Part shown: positions 17,643-28,970 of the stretch, in pieces
Position numbering within the stretch: the first letter of the stretch is position 1
Layout: each line of letters starts with the position of its first letter
Source of the DNA: Pseudomonas alcaligenes
GTDB lineage: Bacteria; Pseudomonadota; Gammaproteobacteria; Pseudomonadales; Pseudomonadaceae
Length of the DNA stretch: 64,000 nt
Assembly: GCF_041729615.1 (NCBI RefSeq)
Contig: NZ_CP154874.1
Coordinates: 873,001 to 937,000 of the forward strand
Reading direction: 5' to 3'
Program-made: the position numbers and the translations under genes
The notes under the pieces: generated by a model
What the model was told of the DNA's origin: nothing
Seen by the model: the letters and a program-made list of their open reading frames with translations, nothing else
The model's database searches: none

Positions 17643-17706
17643 CTCCATAGCCCGGATGCAACCCGGGCTATGGAGTGGCCTGCTTCCCGGATTGCATCCG
17701 GGCTAC
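17643..17706. repeat. CCCGGAT-type palindromic repeat (two units)
   Basis: CTCCATAGCCCGG (17643-17655) pairs perfectly with 17663-17675, and CCCGGAT (17686-17692) with ATCCGGG (17696-17702), followed by CTACG. This is a short intergenic repeat type common in pseudomonads. It sits in the gap between two convergent genes and may also help transcription stop. Confidence 0.75.
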
Positions 17707-17751
17707 GACTGAACAGCGGACTCGATTCTCCAGCGCCTATCCACCATCCGC

Positions 17752-18261
17752 TCAATCGGCGGTCTCGTCGGCGTTATCCGCCGGATCCCTGTCTTGGGCT
17801 TCCACGGCCTTGCTCAAGCCCAGTGCTCCGGCGATGGCCGCCGGCGTAGTGGCCACCACGTCAATGGCCTTGGCCAGCCCAGTCGTCAGGCCGGAGCGGG
17901 CTGCCGCCGAAGTGGTCGTGCCATGGCCCTGGCCCTGACCAACGCCGGTTCCGGTCGCATGACCGAGGCCTTGGCCCTTGCCCTGGGAGTGCTCGCCACC
18001 GGCCAAGGCATGCCCCTTGCCGCCACCCACACCATCACCGTGACCGCCACCCACTCCACCGCCATGGCCGCCACCGTGACCACCGCTGCCGCCACCTCCG
18101 CCTCCGCCGCCGCCACCGCCACCGCCACCGCCACCGCCACCGCCTCCACCGTCACGCGCATAGGCCGAGTCGATCAAGGGGTTGGCCTCAGGCGGCAGCA
18201 CCGCTGTAGCCAGCAGCAAGGCACTGGCCGACAAGGCCAGCACAGTCGGTAATTTCCGCAT
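17752..18261 (-). CDS. Glycine-rich secreted protein, unknown function
   Basis: About 169 residues. A clear signal peptide (MRKLPTVLALSASALLLATA) precedes a mature region opening with an uninterrupted glycine tract of roughly 20 residues after YARD. Gly/His repeats (GGHGGGHGGG) and a GQGQGHG segment follow, then a more normal C-terminus (AKAIDVVATTPAAIAGALGL) ending in acidic residues. GGAGG stands 7 bases before the ATG at 18261; another ATG is one codon earlier. No homologue is recognised. The histidines could bind metal and the glycine tract should be disordered or form a flexible surface polymer, but both points are guesses. Confidence 0.68.
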   Translation of the reverse strand: MRKLPTVLALSASALLLATAVLPPEANPLIDSAYARDGGGGGGGGGGGGGGGGGGGGGSGGHGGGHGGGVGGGHGDGVGGGKGHALAGGEHSQGKGQGLGHATGTGVGQGQGHGTTTSAAARSGLTTGLAKAIDVVATTPAAIAGALGLSKAVEAQDRDPADNADETAD

Positions 18262-18356
18262 CATCAATCCTCCACAGCACCGGATTCTGCAGTCTATTTC
18301 AGCCACCGTCCGAAACACGGCAGACCGTCACAGGAGTGAGACAAGGGACAGCGGAA

Positions 18357-20135
18357 TTAGTGCTGCAGGTGCCCGTACAGCTTGGCGTACAGCCCACCCT
18401 CGGCGATCAGCTGCTGGTGGTCGCCGTCCTCGGCGATGCTGCCGCCGTCGAACACCAGCACGCGGTCGGCCTGTTTCACCGCACTCAGGCGGTGGGCGAT
18501 GATCAGCGTGGTGCGGCCGTTGAGGAAGCGCCCCAGGGCTTGGTGCAGGGCGTACTCGGTGGCGGCGTCGAGGGCCGAGGTGGCCTCGTCGAGGATCACC
18601 ACCCGGGGCTCGGCCAGCACCATGCGGGCGATGGCCAGGCGCTGGCGCTGGCCACCGGACAAGCGCACGCCGGAACGCCCGACCATGCTGTCCAGGCCCT
18701 GCGGCAGGGCACGGATGGCGGGCGCCAGCTGGGCGATCTCCAGGGCCTGCCAGCAGGCCTCGTCGCTGCGTTCACGGCCCATGCACAGGTTGGCGCGCAC
18801 CGTGTCGTTGAACAGCGCCGGGTGCTGCAACACCACCGCCACGTGCTCGCGCACCCGCTCCAGGCCGATTTCCTCCAGGCTCGCGCCGCCGAAGCGGATG
18901 CTCCCCGCCTGCGGGCTGTAGAGACCGAGCAGCAGCTGCACCAGGGTGCTCTTGCCGCCGCCGGAAGCGCCGACTATGGCGACCTTCTCGCCGGGCGCGA
19001 TGCTCAGGTTGAGCTCGTTCAGCACCGGCTCGTCGGCATAGGCGAAGCGCAGGCCGCGCACCTCGATGCCGACCGTCTCGCGGCCCTTGAACGGATCGAC
19101 GCGGCCCTCGTGCTGCGGCTCGTCGGCGCGCGCCAGCAGCTCGTTGATCCGCGCCAGGGCGCCGCCGGCGGCGTAGTAGGCGTACTGCAGGCCGAGCAGC
19201 TGCTCGACCGGGCCGATCATGAACCACAGGTAGCTGAACACCGCGAGCATCTGGCCGATCGACAGGTCGGAGAACAGCACGGTGAGCATGGCCACGGCAC
19301 GAAACAGGTCGATGCCGAACTGGAACAGCAGGCCGCTGGTGCGCCCGGCCGCATCGCTCTTCCACTGCGAGGCCACGGCGTAGTCGCGCACCTCGCGGGC
19401 GCGCTGGCCGAGGCGGCCGAGGAAGAAGCCCTGGCGGTTGCCGGCGCGTACTTCCTGGATCGCCTCCAGGGTCTCGGTCAGCGCCTGGGTGAAGCGCGAG
19501 GTGCTGTCGTTCTCCAGCTTCTTCAGCTGCTTGACCTGCTTGCCCAGCTGCACCGTGGCGTAGATCACCAGCGGGTTGAACAGCAGGATCAGCAGCGCCA
19601 GCTGCCAGTGCATCCACAGCAGGATGGCCGCCGTGCCGGTCAGGGTGAGCAGGGCCACCAGCACGCGGCTGAGGGTTTCGCCGATGAATTTGTCGAGGGT
19701 GTCCAGGTCGGTGACCAGGTGCGCGCTGACCGTGCCGCCGCCGAGGTTCTCGTACTCGCCCAGGGCGATGCGCTTGAGCCGCTCGATCAGGCGGATGCGC
19801 AGGCGGTAGATCACGTCCTTGGACAGGCGGGCGAACAGCCGCGCCTGCAGCACGTTGGCCACCAGGGCACCGAGGCGCAGCACCAGGGTCAGTGCCAGCA
19901 TCAGGCCGATGTAGCCGGCGGCGCTCTCCCAGGCCGCGGGCAGGAAGCGGTCCATCACCTTGAGCGCGGCATCGCCCTGCCCCAGCAGCACCTCGTCCAC
20001 CAGCAGCGGCAGCAGCAGCGGAATGGGCACGCTGCACAGGGTGGCGAACACGGCGATCAGGTTGGCCAGGATCAGGCCCTTGCGATGCCGCAGGGCCAGC
20101 TGGCGGATCTCCGCCCAGCTCAGGCGGTCAGGCAT
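18357..20135 (-). CDS. ABC transporter, fused permease and ATPase (exporter type)
   Basis: 592-residue half-transporter expected to dimerise in the inner membrane. About 320 N-terminal residues carry six membrane helices. The ATPase domain shows Walker A GASGGGKSTL, a Q-loop region, the signature LSGGQRQRLAIARM, Walker B VVILDEATSALD and an H-loop IIAHRLS. This is the MsbA/lipid-or-multidrug exporter layout; cargo unknown. ATG at 20135 (MPDRLSWAEIR) overlaps the stop of the DsbA-like gene upstream by 8 bases, so the two are co-translated. Confidence 0.92.
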   Translation of the reverse strand: MPDRLSWAEIRQLALRHRKGLILANLIAVFATLCSVPIPLLLPLLVDEVLLGQGDAALKVMDRFLPAAWESAAGYIGLMLALTLVLRLGALVANVLQARLFARLSKDVIYRLRIRLIERLKRIALGEYENLGGGTVSAHLVTDLDTLDKFIGETLSRVLVALLTLTGTAAILLWMHWQLALLILLFNPLVIYATVQLGKQVKQLKKLENDSTSRFTQALTETLEAIQEVRAGNRQGFFLGRLGQRAREVRDYAVASQWKSDAAGRTSGLLFQFGIDLFRAVAMLTVLFSDLSIGQMLAVFSYLWFMIGPVEQLLGLQYAYYAAGGALARINELLARADEPQHEGRVDPFKGRETVGIEVRGLRFAYADEPVLNELNLSIAPGEKVAIVGASGGGKSTLVQLLLGLYSPQAGSIRFGGASLEEIGLERVREHVAVVLQHPALFNDTVRANLCMGRERSDEACWQALEIAQLAPAIRALPQGLDSMVGRSGVRLSGGQRQRLAIARMVLAEPRVVILDEATSALDAATEYALHQALGRFLNGRTTLIIAHRLSAVKQADRVLVFDGGSIAEDGDHQQLIAEGGLYAKLYGHLQH

Positions 20136-20763
20136 GTGCGGCACGCTCCAGCCAGCGCCCGAGCAGCGGCGCCAGGGCCTGCAGCGGCTGGTAGCCATTG
20201 GTCAGCAGGGCCAGCTGGCCGTCCCGCTCGGCCAGCAGAGTAGGGAAGCCGGCGATGCCGAGGTCCTGCACCCAGGCGAAGTCGGCGGCGGTGGCCGCCT
20301 GCATGGCCTCGCTGTCGAAGGCGGCGGCGAACTCGATGCGCGGGATGCCGGCACGCTCGGCCAGCTCCACCAGCAGCTGGGCGCGGGTCACGTCGCGGCC
20401 CTCGGCGTAGAAGGCCTGCTGGATCAGCCCGGCCAGCGGGACCACGCTCTGCTCGTCCAGCTGGCGCGCGGTGACCAGGGCGCGGCAGGCCGGCTCGGTG
20501 TCGTAGACGAAGCCCTCGGGCAGGCCGTCGCGGAAGTTGAACAGCTGGCCGGTGCTGGCGTTGACCGCCTGCCAGTGGGCGAGGATGCGCACCCGCGCCG
20601 CCGGATCCATGGCCGCGCGCTCGCGGCGCAGGCCGCCGACCACCAGCTGCAGCGGCACGCCGGCCGCGCCGGCCTGCTCGGCCAGGGCCTCGACGACCGG
20701 GGCGAAGCCCCAGCACCAGGAACACATGGGGTCCATCACGTAGAGCAGGCGGGCTGGGCGCAC
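20128..20763 (-). CDS. DsbA-family thioredoxin-fold protein
   Basis: 211 residues with a CSWC active site close to the N-terminus (VMDPMCSWCWGF), a helical insert and GIAGFPT carrying the cis-proline opposite the redox site. No signal peptide is present, so it is likely cytosolic, as in the FrnE/2-hydroxychromene isomerase branch of DsbA-like proteins. The start is a GTG at 20763: AAGGA lies 7 bases upstream, while the longer open frame has no ribosome site. Coupled to the ABC exporter gene by overlap. Confidence 0.85.
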   Translation of the reverse strand: MRPARLLYVMDPMCSWCWGFAPVVEALAEQAGAAGVPLQLVVGGLRRERAAMDPAARVRILAHWQAVNASTGQLFNFRDGLPEGFVYDTEPACRALVTARQLDEQSVVPLAGLIQQAFYAEGRDVTRAQLLVELAERAGIPRIEFAAAFDSEAMQAATAADFAWVQDLGIAGFPTLLAERDGQLALLTNGYQPLQALAPLLGRWLERAAHA

Positions 20764-20845
20764 AGGCAGTTCCTTGACAGGCTGGAGGCCGGGGCAGTGT
20801 ACCCGCGCAGCAGGGCGCTGCGCAGGGGACAAGGTGGCGCAGGGC

Positions 20846-21784
20846 TCAGTCGCCCTGCAGCGCCTTGTAGTTGTAGCCGATGGGGTGCGGCAGGTTGCGC
20901 GCCTGGGCGATCTCGATCTGCTTCTGCCGTTCGCGGGCGGCCTGGCGGGTCTTCTCCGGCAGCGAGTTCCAGCAGTGCGGGCAGCTGATGCCCGGCGAGT
21001 AGTGCTCGGACTGGCGGTCCTCGGCGGAGATCGGGTTGCGGCAGGCGTGGCACTGGTCGTAGTCGCCCTCGGACAGGTCGTGGCGCACGGTCACCCGGTT
21101 GTCGAAGACGAAGCAGTCGCCCTGCCACTTGCTCTGCTCCTGCGGCACCTCCTCCAGGTACTTGAGAATGCCGCCCTTGAGGTGGAAGACCTCCTCGAAG
21201 CCTTCGCCGAGCATGTAGCTGGAGGCCTTCTCGCAGCGGATGCCGCCGGTGCAGAACATGGCGACCTTCTTGTGCCGGGTCGGGTCGAAGTGGGCCTTGA
21301 TGTACTCGGGGAACTCGCGGAACGACTTAGTCTTGGGATCGATGGCGCCCTCGAAGGTACCGATGGCCACCTCGTAGTCGTTGCGGGTGTCGATCAGCAG
21401 CACCTCGGGGTCACTGATCAGGGCGTTCCAGTCCTTGGGCTCGACGTAGGTGCCGACCCGCTGGTTGGGGTCCACGCCCGGCACGCCGAGGGTGACGATT
21501 TCCTTCTTCAGCTTGACCTTGGTGCGGTAGAAGGGCTGCTCGTCGCAGTAGGACTCCTTGTGGTCGATATCGGCCAGGCGCGGGTCCTGGCGGAACCAGG
21601 CGAGCAGCGCGTCGATGCCGGCGCGGCTGGCGGAGACGGTGCCATTGATGCCTTCCTCGGCCAGCAGCAGGGTGCCTTTGATGCCGTTATCCAGCAGGGT
21701 TTGCAGCAGGGGTTCGCGCAGCGCGACGTAGTCCGGCAGGGAAACGAACTTGTACAGCGCCGCCACGACGATCTTGTCGGTCAT
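20846..21784 (-). CDS. trhO: tRNA uridine(34) hydroxylase TrhO (rhodanese-like YceA)
   Basis: 312-residue enzyme that hydroxylates U34 of certain tRNAs in an oxygen-dependent reaction leading to 5-(carboxy)methoxyuridine. An N-terminal acylphosphatase-like domain (about 1-95) precedes a rhodanese domain with active-site loop [10 protein letters not shown]. The C-terminus has paired cysteines (CHAC and CPHC) that could bind zinc. ATG 21784 follows GGAGAGAGTC. It lies downstream of bolA on the same strand with 123 bp between. Confidence 0.94.
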   Translation of the reverse strand: MTDKIVVAALYKFVSLPDYVALREPLLQTLLDNGIKGTLLLAEEGINGTVSASRAGIDALLAWFRQDPRLADIDHKESYCDEQPFYRTKVKLKKEIVTLGVPGVDPNQRVGTYVEPKDWNALISDPEVLLIDTRNDYEVAIGTFEGAIDPKTKSFREFPEYIKAHFDPTRHKKVAMFCTGGIRCEKASSYMLGEGFEEVFHLKGGILKYLEEVPQEQSKWQGDCFVFDNRVTVRHDLSEGDYDQCHACRNPISAEDRQSEHYSPGISCPHCWNSLPEKTRQAARERQKQIEIAQARNLPHPIGYNYKALQGD

Positions 21785-21907
21785 GGGGACTCTCTCCAGT
21801 GGTCGCCCGCGCAAAGGGCGGACCGGGGATGAAATGCAAGCGCCGGCTGGAGCCGGCGCGGGGGCGATTCTAGCGCAGCCACGTGCCTGGGGGCACGCGC
21901 AGCGGGA

Positions 21908-22213
21908 TCAGTGGTCGTGCTTGCTGCCACCTCGGCAGGTCGGCGAATCCGGCGCCATGCCCTGCGCCGCCCACTCCTCGGGGGTGTAGGTGTGCAGGGC
22001 CAGGGCGTGGAACTGCTGCATCAGCTCGCCGAGGCTGGCGTAGACCTTCTGGTGGCGCTTGACCGCGTTCAGCCCGGCGAACTGCGGGCTGACGATCACC
22101 GCCTTGTAGTGGGTCTCCTGGCCACGGCTGTGCATGTGGCTCTCGTCGAGGACATCGAGGTGCTCGGCCTGCAGCGGCTGCAGGGCGGCGATGATCTGGT
22201 CGCGCATGCTCAT
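21908..22213 (-). CDS. bolA: BolA family protein
   Basis: 101-residue small protein with the class II KH-like BolA fold. HSRGQETHYKAVIVSPQFAG and LNAVKRHQKVYASLG hold the conserved His and the VKRHQ helix used for Fe-S ligation with monothiol glutaredoxins. The tail (CRGGSKHDH) is Cys/His-bearing. ATG 22213 has AGGAG 9 bases upstream; the GTG two codons earlier is less likely. It follows the DUF2059 gene by 12 bp. Confidence 0.92.
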   Translation of the reverse strand: MSMRDQIIAALQPLQAEHLDVLDESHMHSRGQETHYKAVIVSPQFAGLNAVKRHQKVYASLGELMQQFHALALHTYTPEEWAAQGMAPDSPTCRGGSKHDH

Positions 22214-22225
22214 GGTCACTGACTC

Positions 22226-22720
22226 CTACTGCTTGAGCTCGGCGTTCATCTCGCCGAGCAGCTTGTCCACTTCCGGCACCGCCTGCTGCAGGCGGGTCTG
22301 GGTCAGCTGGGCGGACATCGCCATCAGCTGCGGCATCCGCTCCAGCACCTTGCTGCCCAGCGGGGTCTGGTAGAAGGCCACCAGTTCCTTCAGCTCGGCC
22401 TCGCTGAAGGCGCGGGTGTACAGCTCCAGCAGCTCCGGCTCCAGGGTCTTCCAGCCCACCACCTGGTCCAGCGCCGCGTTGGCCTGGGCCTGGTAGCGCT
22501 CCAGCACGGGCTTCTGGCTGTCCTTGCCCTGGGCCTGGGCGAAACGCTGGGCGAACATCTGCTGCACCTGGGCGTAGGCCGGCACGGTGAGCTTGTCGAC
22601 GCGGGTCAGCTGCAGGAAGCGCCGGGCCTCGGCGACATGGCTGGCGGTGGCCGGCGTCTCGGCATGCAGCGCGGGGCTGGCGAGCAGCAGGAGGGAAAAC
22701 AGGGCACACAGGCGAATCAT
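22226..22720 (-). CDS. DUF2059 domain secreted protein
   Basis: 164 residues with a signal peptide (MIRLCALFSLLLLASPALHA) and a helical mature region containing the DUF2059 core: TRAFSEAELKELVAFYQTPL and GSKVLERMPQLM. Exported, probably periplasmic. The family function is unknown. ATG at 22720; the open frame upstream is not supported. Co-directional with bolA 12 bp downstream. Confidence 0.85.
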   Translation of the reverse strand: MIRLCALFSLLLLASPALHAETPATASHVAEARRFLQLTRVDKLTVPAYAQVQQMFAQRFAQAQGKDSQKPVLERYQAQANAALDQVVGWKTLEPELLELYTRAFSEAELKELVAFYQTPLGSKVLERMPQLMAMSAQLTQTRLQQAVPEVDKLLGEMNAELKQ

Positions 22721-22923
22721 CGGGCAATCCTTGGGCGGGTATAGGTGCGGGCGGCCATTCTGCGCGCGCCCCCGGCATCGCTCAAGCGTCGGCCTGACGA
22801 CCGGAACGAGCAAAAAGCCAGCACTTGCTCTGTACTGGTACAACTGTGCATGCTTGGCGCCTTCTCCGCGTACGGCGGCGCAGAGCGCGCCACAGCGCCC
22901 GTACCTACACATGGATGTGTTGC

Positions 22924-23937
22924 ATGAACAGCTTCACCAACCCGCTCGCTTCCCCCTCGGCGCAGCCCCTGTGCGACGAGCGCGGCCGCCTGCTGGAAGC
23001 CGCCATCGGCTGGTCGCCCAGGCCGCAGGTGAACTGCGCCCTGCCCCGCCACCTGGGCCGGCGCAAGCGCTGGAACCACTGGTGCATCACCACCCCGGAC
23101 TGGATGCTGGCGCTGACCTTCGCCGACCTCGACTACCTGGGCTACGGCGCCGCCTATTTCCTCGACCTGCACAGCGGCCAGGGCGCCTCGCGCACCCAGC
23201 TACGCCCCCTCGGCCTGGGCTGCGCGCTGCCGGATACGCCGCAGGAGAGCCACGAGTTCAACCACCCGCGCCTGCAGCTGCAGGCCGAGGACCGCGGCAC
23301 TGCCGTGCGCCTCACCGTGCAAGCCCCTGATATAGGCGGGCAGCCGCTGCAGGCGGCGCTGGACATCCAGCGCCCGCCACACCTGGAATCGGTCAACCTG
23401 GTCTGCCCCATGGGCAGGCGCACCTTCCACGCCACCTGCCGCCAGCTCGGCCTGCCGGTGACCGGCCACCTGCAACTGGGGCGCCGGCAATACCTGTGCA
23501 CGGTGGGACAGAGCTTCGCCTCGCTGGATTTCGCCCGCGGCGTGTGGCCCCTGCACAGCCACTGGACGCGCGCCGCCTTCGCCGCCCCCGGCGGCATCGC
23601 CGGCAACTTCGGCGCCGGCTGGACCGACCATAGCGGCCTGTCGGAGAACGCCCTGTGGTTCGGTGGCGAGCTGCTGCAGCTGCACGAACCGGTGCACACC
23701 GTGCAGAACCCGCAGGGGCCGCTGGCGCCCTGGCAGCTGAGCAGCCCCAGCGGCCAGGTCGAGCTGCGCTTCACCCCGCGCCAGCTGCACCAGGCCTGCC
23801 CCCGGCTCGGCCCCTTCTACGCCGACACCCGCCAGTGGTTCGGCCGCTTCGATGGCGACCTGCGCGACCCCGAGGGCCGCACGGTGCCGGTGAACGCTGC
23901 CTACGGCTGGCTCGGCGCGACCCACGCGCGCTGGTAA
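22924..23937 (+). CDS. DUF2804 domain-containing protein
   Basis: 337 residues, no signal peptide or membrane segments. Begins [20 protein letters not shown]. It shows repeated beta-rich stretches with conserved aromatic residues ([31 protein letters not shown] region and [16 protein letters not shown]), which I recognise as the DUF2804 family. Biochemical function is not known to me; the Trp/Gly-rich beta pattern resembles lipocalin-like or hydroxyneurosporene synthase-like folds. ATG 22924 is taken as the start; the upstream open frame is Arg-rich and lacks a ribosome site. fumC follows 80 bp downstream. Confidence 0.82.
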   Translation: MNSFTNPLASPSAQPLCDERGRLLEAAIGWSPRPQVNCALPRHLGRRKRWNHWCITTPDWMLALTFADLDYLGYGAAYFLDLHSGQGASRTQLRPLGLGCALPDTPQESHEFNHPRLQLQAEDRGTAVRLTVQAPDIGGQPLQAALDIQRPPHLESVNLVCPMGRRTFHATCRQLGLPVTGHLQLGRRQYLCTVGQSFASLDFARGVWPLHSHWTRAAFAAPGGIAGNFGAGWTDHSGLSENALWFGGELLQLHEPVHTVQNPQGPLAPWQLSSPSGQVELRFTPRQLHQACPRLGPFYADTRQWFGRFDGDLRDPEGRTVPVNAAYGWLGATHARW

Positions 23938-24017
23938 TCACGCCGATAGGGACGGTGTGGAACCGCGCCGATCCTCCGGGGCCTAAACTGCCGACAATCA
24001 TCCCGGAGATTCGCCCC

Positions 24018-26014
<1,997 letters not shown>

Positions 26015-26025
<11 letters not shown>

Positions 26026-26980
26026 GCGCGGCCAGGCGGGCCCGGCGCGCGCGCCAGCCGGCCAGCAGCGAGGGCCCCAGGGCGGTCAGCGCCGAGCCCA
26101 GCACCACCAGCAAGGCGCCGGCGTAGCCGAGCAGGTTGATCTGCTCCGGCTGCACGTGGTCCGGCCACCAGAGGGCGGCCAGGGCCACGGCGGCGAAGGT
26201 CACCAGCGGGGTGACCGAGAGGGTCGCGCTGACCCGCGAGGCTTCCCAGTGCGCCAGCGCCTCGGCAAAGGCGCCGTAGGCCACCAGGGTGTTCAGGCAG
26301 CAGGCCAGCAGCAGCCAGGCCTGCAGCGAATCGAGCTGGAGCACCTGCAGCGGGTGGGCCCAGGGCGTCAGCAGCAGTGCGCAGGCCAGGTAGATCACCA
26401 GCATGATCTGCGGCGAACTCCAGTGGGTCAGCAGCTGCTTCTGCGCCAGGCCGTAGAACACCCAGACGAAGGAGGCCAGCAATATCACCAGCACCCCGGT
26501 GGTGTAGGCGGTCAGCGAGGTCAGCAGCTCCGCCAGGCGCTGGTTGAAGAACAGGCCGAAACCCAGCAGCAGGATGGCCATGCCGATGCCCTGGCCAAGG
26601 CTGAACGACTCGCGGAAGACGAACAGGCTGGCCACCAGGAACAGGATCGGCGCCATCTGGATCACCAGCTGGGTGGTACCGGGGCTGAGCATGTTGAGGC
26701 CGATCAGGTACAGCACGTAGTTGGCGGTCAGGCCGAACACGGCCAGCACCAGCAGGCCGTGGCCACGCCGCCCGAGCGGGGCGAAGCGTGGCAGGCGGCG
26801 GTTGGCCGCCAGCCACGCCAGCAACAGCAGGCCGGAAACCAGCAGGCGGTACCAGGTGACGGTGACCGGATCCAGCACCTGCAGCACTTCCTTGAGCTTG
26901 ATCGGCAGGATGCCCCAGAGCACCGCGGTGGTCAGGGCGAGCAGCAGGCCGTAGAGCCAGCGGCCGGAGGAAACGTGCAT
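26015..26980 (-). CDS. EamA/DMT-family transporter
   Basis: 321-residue inner-membrane protein with ten predicted helices in two EamA repeats (first WGILPIKLKEVL..., second from LVILLASFVWVFYGLAQK). The RarD-like opening suggests drug/metabolite export, but the substrate is unknown. ATG 26980 is preceded by GAGAG; the longer frame to 27019 has no ribosome site. A dyad at 27049-27081 lies upstream and might be a control site. Confidence 0.9.
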
Positions 26981-27048
26981 GGAGCTCTCGATCGGCGGGA
27001 GGAATGGGCGGAAAGCCATTCTAGGCCCCCGCGCAGCGACCTCACAGC

Positions 27049-27081
27049 CACAGTTGACCGACCGGACAAGGTCGAACTGTG
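27049..27081. promoter_or_regulatory. Imperfect inverted repeat between EamA and DUF6316 genes
   Basis: CACAGTTGACC (27049-27059) mirrors GGTCGAACTGTG (27070-27081) with one extra base in the right arm. It lies in the divergent 207-bp gap. There is no T-tract, so an operator-like role is possible. Regulator unknown. Confidence 0.35.
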
Positions 27082-27187
27082 CCGCTGCAACAATTGATCA
27101 TTTTATGACCACCCGTCGCCCGACCTCTTCCCCGGGCAGCCAGTCACTAGACTGAAGACAGTGCATCTCGTTGCAGGAGCCCTCGTC

Positions 27188-27397
27188 ATGTTCGGTCAAC
27201 GTCAGATCGACCCGGCCCCCGGTACCCACTACCGGAGCGAGCGGGTCAGCGCGGTCAACGGCCAGTACTTCTTTGCCACCCGCGAAGGCACCCTGGAAGG
27301 TCCCTACTTCACCCGGGTGGATGCCGAGCGGGAAATCACGCGCTACGTACTGCGCATGCAGCAGGCCAGGGCCCTGGCCGGTAGCAGCGCCTTCTAG
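27188..27397 (+). CDS. Small conserved protein, DUF6316-like
   Basis: 69 residues: MFGQRQIDPAPGTHYRSERV, then GQYFFATREGTLEGPYFTR and DAEREITRYVLRM. The compact FATREG..GP(Y/F) pattern is conserved among small pseudomonad proteins annotated DUF6316; its role is unknown. The TAG stop is one base away from the stop of the convergent pap gene. ATG 27188 is the most central start. Confidence 0.8.
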   Translation: MFGQRQIDPAPGTHYRSERVSAVNGQYFFATREGTLEGPYFTRVDAEREITRYVLRMQQARALAGSSAF

Positions 27398-27398
27398 C

Positions 27399-28892
27399 CT
27401 AGTCGCGGGCCCTGGCGAAGGCCCGCTCCAGGGCCTCGTTGATGGTGCGCAGCACCTTAACCCGGGCAAAGCGCTTGTCGTTGGCCTCAACCAGGGTCCA
27501 GGGCGCGATCGAGGTACTGGTGCGGTCGACCATGTCGCCCACCGCATCGCAGTACTCGTTCCACTTCTCGCGGTTGCGCCAGTCTTCCTCGGTGATCTTG
27601 AAGCGCTTGAAGGCGATCTGCTCGCGCTCCTTGAAGCGGCGGAACTGCTCGTCCTGGTCGATGGCCAGCCAGAACTTCACCACCACCACGCCGGCGTTGC
27701 TCAGCTGTTCCTCGAAGTCGTTGATCTCGCCATAGGCGCGCAGCCAGTCGGCCGGCTCGCAGAAGCCCTCGACCCGCTCCACCAGCACCCGGCCATACCA
27801 GGAGCGGTCGAACACGGTGAACTTGCCGCGCGCCGGGATGTGCCGCCAGAAACGCCACAGGTAGGGCTGCGCCCGTTCCTCCTCGGTCGGCGCGGCGACC
27901 GGCACTATGCGGTACTGGCGCGGGTCCAGGGCCGCCGCCACACGGCGGATGGCGCCGCCCTTGCCGGCCGCATCGTTGCCTTCGAACACCGCCACCAGGG
28001 CGTGCCGGCGCATGCGCTTGTCGCGCATCAGCATGGCCAGGCGCGCCTGCTCCAGGGCCAGCATGTCCTGGTACTCCTCCTTCTCCAGGCTCTGCGACAG
28101 GTCCAGGCAGTCCAGCAGGCCACGGTTGTCCAGGCTGGCGATCATCGGTGCCACGTGCGGCTGCGGCACGCGCCGCACCTTGGCCTTGAGCGCCGCCTGC
28201 AGGCCGTCGAGGAGGATGCGCCCGACCGTCAGGCTGCGGTAGTACTCGTCGCTGCCCTCCACCACGTACCAGGGCGCGAAGTCGCGGCTGGTGCGGCGCA
28301 GCACCCGCTCGCCGTAGCGCACGAACTTGTCGTAGGTCTTCGACTGCTGCCAGTCCAGCGGGCTGATGCGCCAGGCCCGCTGTGGATCGTCCTGCAGTTC
28401 CTTGAGGCGCGCCTTCATCTGCTTCTTGGACAGGTGGAACCAGAACTTGAAGATCAGCGCGCCCTCGTCACAGAGCATCTGCTCCAGCGCCAGGGCACCG
28501 TCGATGGCCTGGTCCAGCACGGCATCCTTGAAGTGGCCGTGCACCCGCCCCTGTAGCATCTGGCTGTACCAGTTGCCGAAGAAGATGCCGATGCGTCCCT
28601 TGGGCGGCAGCTGGCGCCAAAAGCGCCAGGCCGGCGGCCGGGCCAGCTCCTCGTCGGTCTGCGTATCGAAGGTGCTGACCTGGATCAGGCGCGGGTCCAT
28701 CCACTCGTTGAGCAGCTTGACCGTCTCGCCCTTGCCGGCGCCCTCGACGCCGTTGATCAGGATGATCACCGGGAAGCGCCCCTGCTGCTTCAGCTCGTAC
28801 TGCGCTTCCAGCAGCGCCTCGCGCAGTACCGGGGCCTCCCGGTCGAAGGTTTCCTCGTCGATGGCGTGGCCCAATTCGGCGGATTCGAACAT
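27399..28892 (-). CDS. pap: Polyphosphate:AMP phosphotransferase
   Basis: 497-residue cytosolic enzyme making ADP from AMP and polyphosphate. Two tandem PPK2 domains are visible. The N-terminal domain holds GVEGAGKGET; the C-terminal one holds EGNDAAGKGGAIRR, a lid FDRSWYGRVLVERVEGF and KFWLAIDQDEQ. In two-domain PPK2 class II enzymes usually only the C-terminal domain is catalytic. ATG 28892 is chosen because AAGGAG lies 6 bases before it and abuts the ATG two codons upstream. Confidence 0.95.
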   Translation of the reverse strand: MFESAELGHAIDEETFDREAPVLREALLEAQYELKQQGRFPVIILINGVEGAGKGETVKLLNEWMDPRLIQVSTFDTQTDEELARPPAWRFWRQLPPKGRIGIFFGNWYSQMLQGRVHGHFKDAVLDQAIDGALALEQMLCDEGALIFKFWFHLSKKQMKARLKELQDDPQRAWRISPLDWQQSKTYDKFVRYGERVLRRTSRDFAPWYVVEGSDEYYRSLTVGRILLDGLQAALKAKVRRVPQPHVAPMIASLDNRGLLDCLDLSQSLEKEEYQDMLALEQARLAMLMRDKRMRRHALVAVFEGNDAAGKGGAIRRVAAALDPRQYRIVPVAAPTEEERAQPYLWRFWRHIPARGKFTVFDRSWYGRVLVERVEGFCEPADWLRAYGEINDFEEQLSNAGVVVVKFWLAIDQDEQFRRFKEREQIAFKRFKITEEDWRNREKWNEYCDAVGDMVDRTSTSIAPWTLVEANDKRFARVKVLRTINEALERAFARARD

Positions 28893-28970
28893 GTGCATCT
28901 CCTTGCTTCGCTTCGCTCAGCCTAGCGGATTCCCCGGTTACAATGCGCGACCTCGCGCCAGGGTGACCGC

